DNA from: Clostridium simiarum | GTDB taxonomy: Bacteria > Bacillota > Clostridia > Clostridiales > Clostridiaceae | Length of the DNA: 64,000 nucleotides | Assembly: GCF_018919175.1 (NCBI RefSeq) | Contig: NZ_JAHLQL010000007.1 | Coordinates: 62,001-126,000 of the forward strand | Direction of reading: 5' to 3' | Shown: positions 63,996 to 64,000 of the stretch, one piece after another | Layout of the letters: every line of letters begins with the position of its first letter | How positions within the stretch are numbered: the stretch's first letter is position 1 | Translations under genes and position numbers: made by a program | Notes under the pieces: model-generated | Databases searched by the model: none | The model's input: the letters and a program-made list of their open reading frames with translations, nothing else | Told to the model about the DNA's origin: nothing

Positions 63996-64000
63996 CTAGA

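Overview
The window reads as chromosome of a low-GC, anaerobic, spore-former-type Firmicute, most likely a Clostridium. The support is very AT-rich codon use, strong AGGAGG-type ribosome sites, a complete [FeFe]-hydrogenase maturation operon (regulator, HydE, HydG, HydF), CD3324- and DUF4003-type clostridial proteins, and PTS/GH1 and GH4 sugar genes. No rRNA, certain tRNA, CRISPR array or intact insertion sequence was seen.

Layout. 1-2.4 kb: gene remnants, a long inverted repeat and an unknown Cys/Tyr-rich protein with an internal duplication. 2.4-6.3 kb: GltS glutamate carrier, a two-gene ABC exporter and a histidine phosphatase whose 3' end runs into a tandem array. 6.6-10 kb: class I ribonucleotide reductase behind two NrdR boxes three helical turns apart. 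10.3-16.4 kb: Mur-ligase/cyanophycin-synthetase-like protein, a GAPDH preceded by a 44-bp perfect palindrome, adenine deaminase behind a guanine-class purine riboswitch, a membrane-anchored Mrr-like nuclease, and a small gene carrying inverted DnaA boxes. 16.3-21.7 kb: a five-gene Nik/Opp-type importer behind a cobalamin riboswitch, so a candidate cobalt or corrinoid-related importer. 22.2-27.6 kb: a lactose/cellobiose-family PTS operon, a GH1 6-phospho-glycosidase with Gln in place of the acid/base Glu, and a PRD regulator.

28.7-33.8 kb is the main accessory island: PqqD-like protein, radical SAM/SPASM protein, ABC exporter and a truncated second radical SAM gene, lying between perfect 67-bp direct repeats. 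It looks like a peptide-modification (RiPP) locus without an evident precursor. 34-46 kb holds CD3324, three GNATs, DUF4003, OsmC, a GH4 enzyme, two paralogous small-peptide loci, a membrane protein, a pair of paralogous unknown proteins and methionine aminopeptidase. 46.8-56.3 kb: an EamA transporter with a divergent MocR regulator, a COG4586/4587/3694-type ABC system, an XRE regulator plus peptide deformylase, and a second ABC system. 57-64 kb: a 2H phosphoesterase, the hydrogenase maturation operon behind an attenuator-like leader, a patatin-like lipase and TruA.

The window is rich in small non-coding structure. There are six copies of a GC-rich palindrome (core GACCCCCGGGGGT) and at least four copies of a ~135-nt structured repeat with compensating arm changes. 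Two tandem arrays grow out of gene 3' ends, and there are several leader RNAs. Function calls rest on motifs read by eye; no database search was run.
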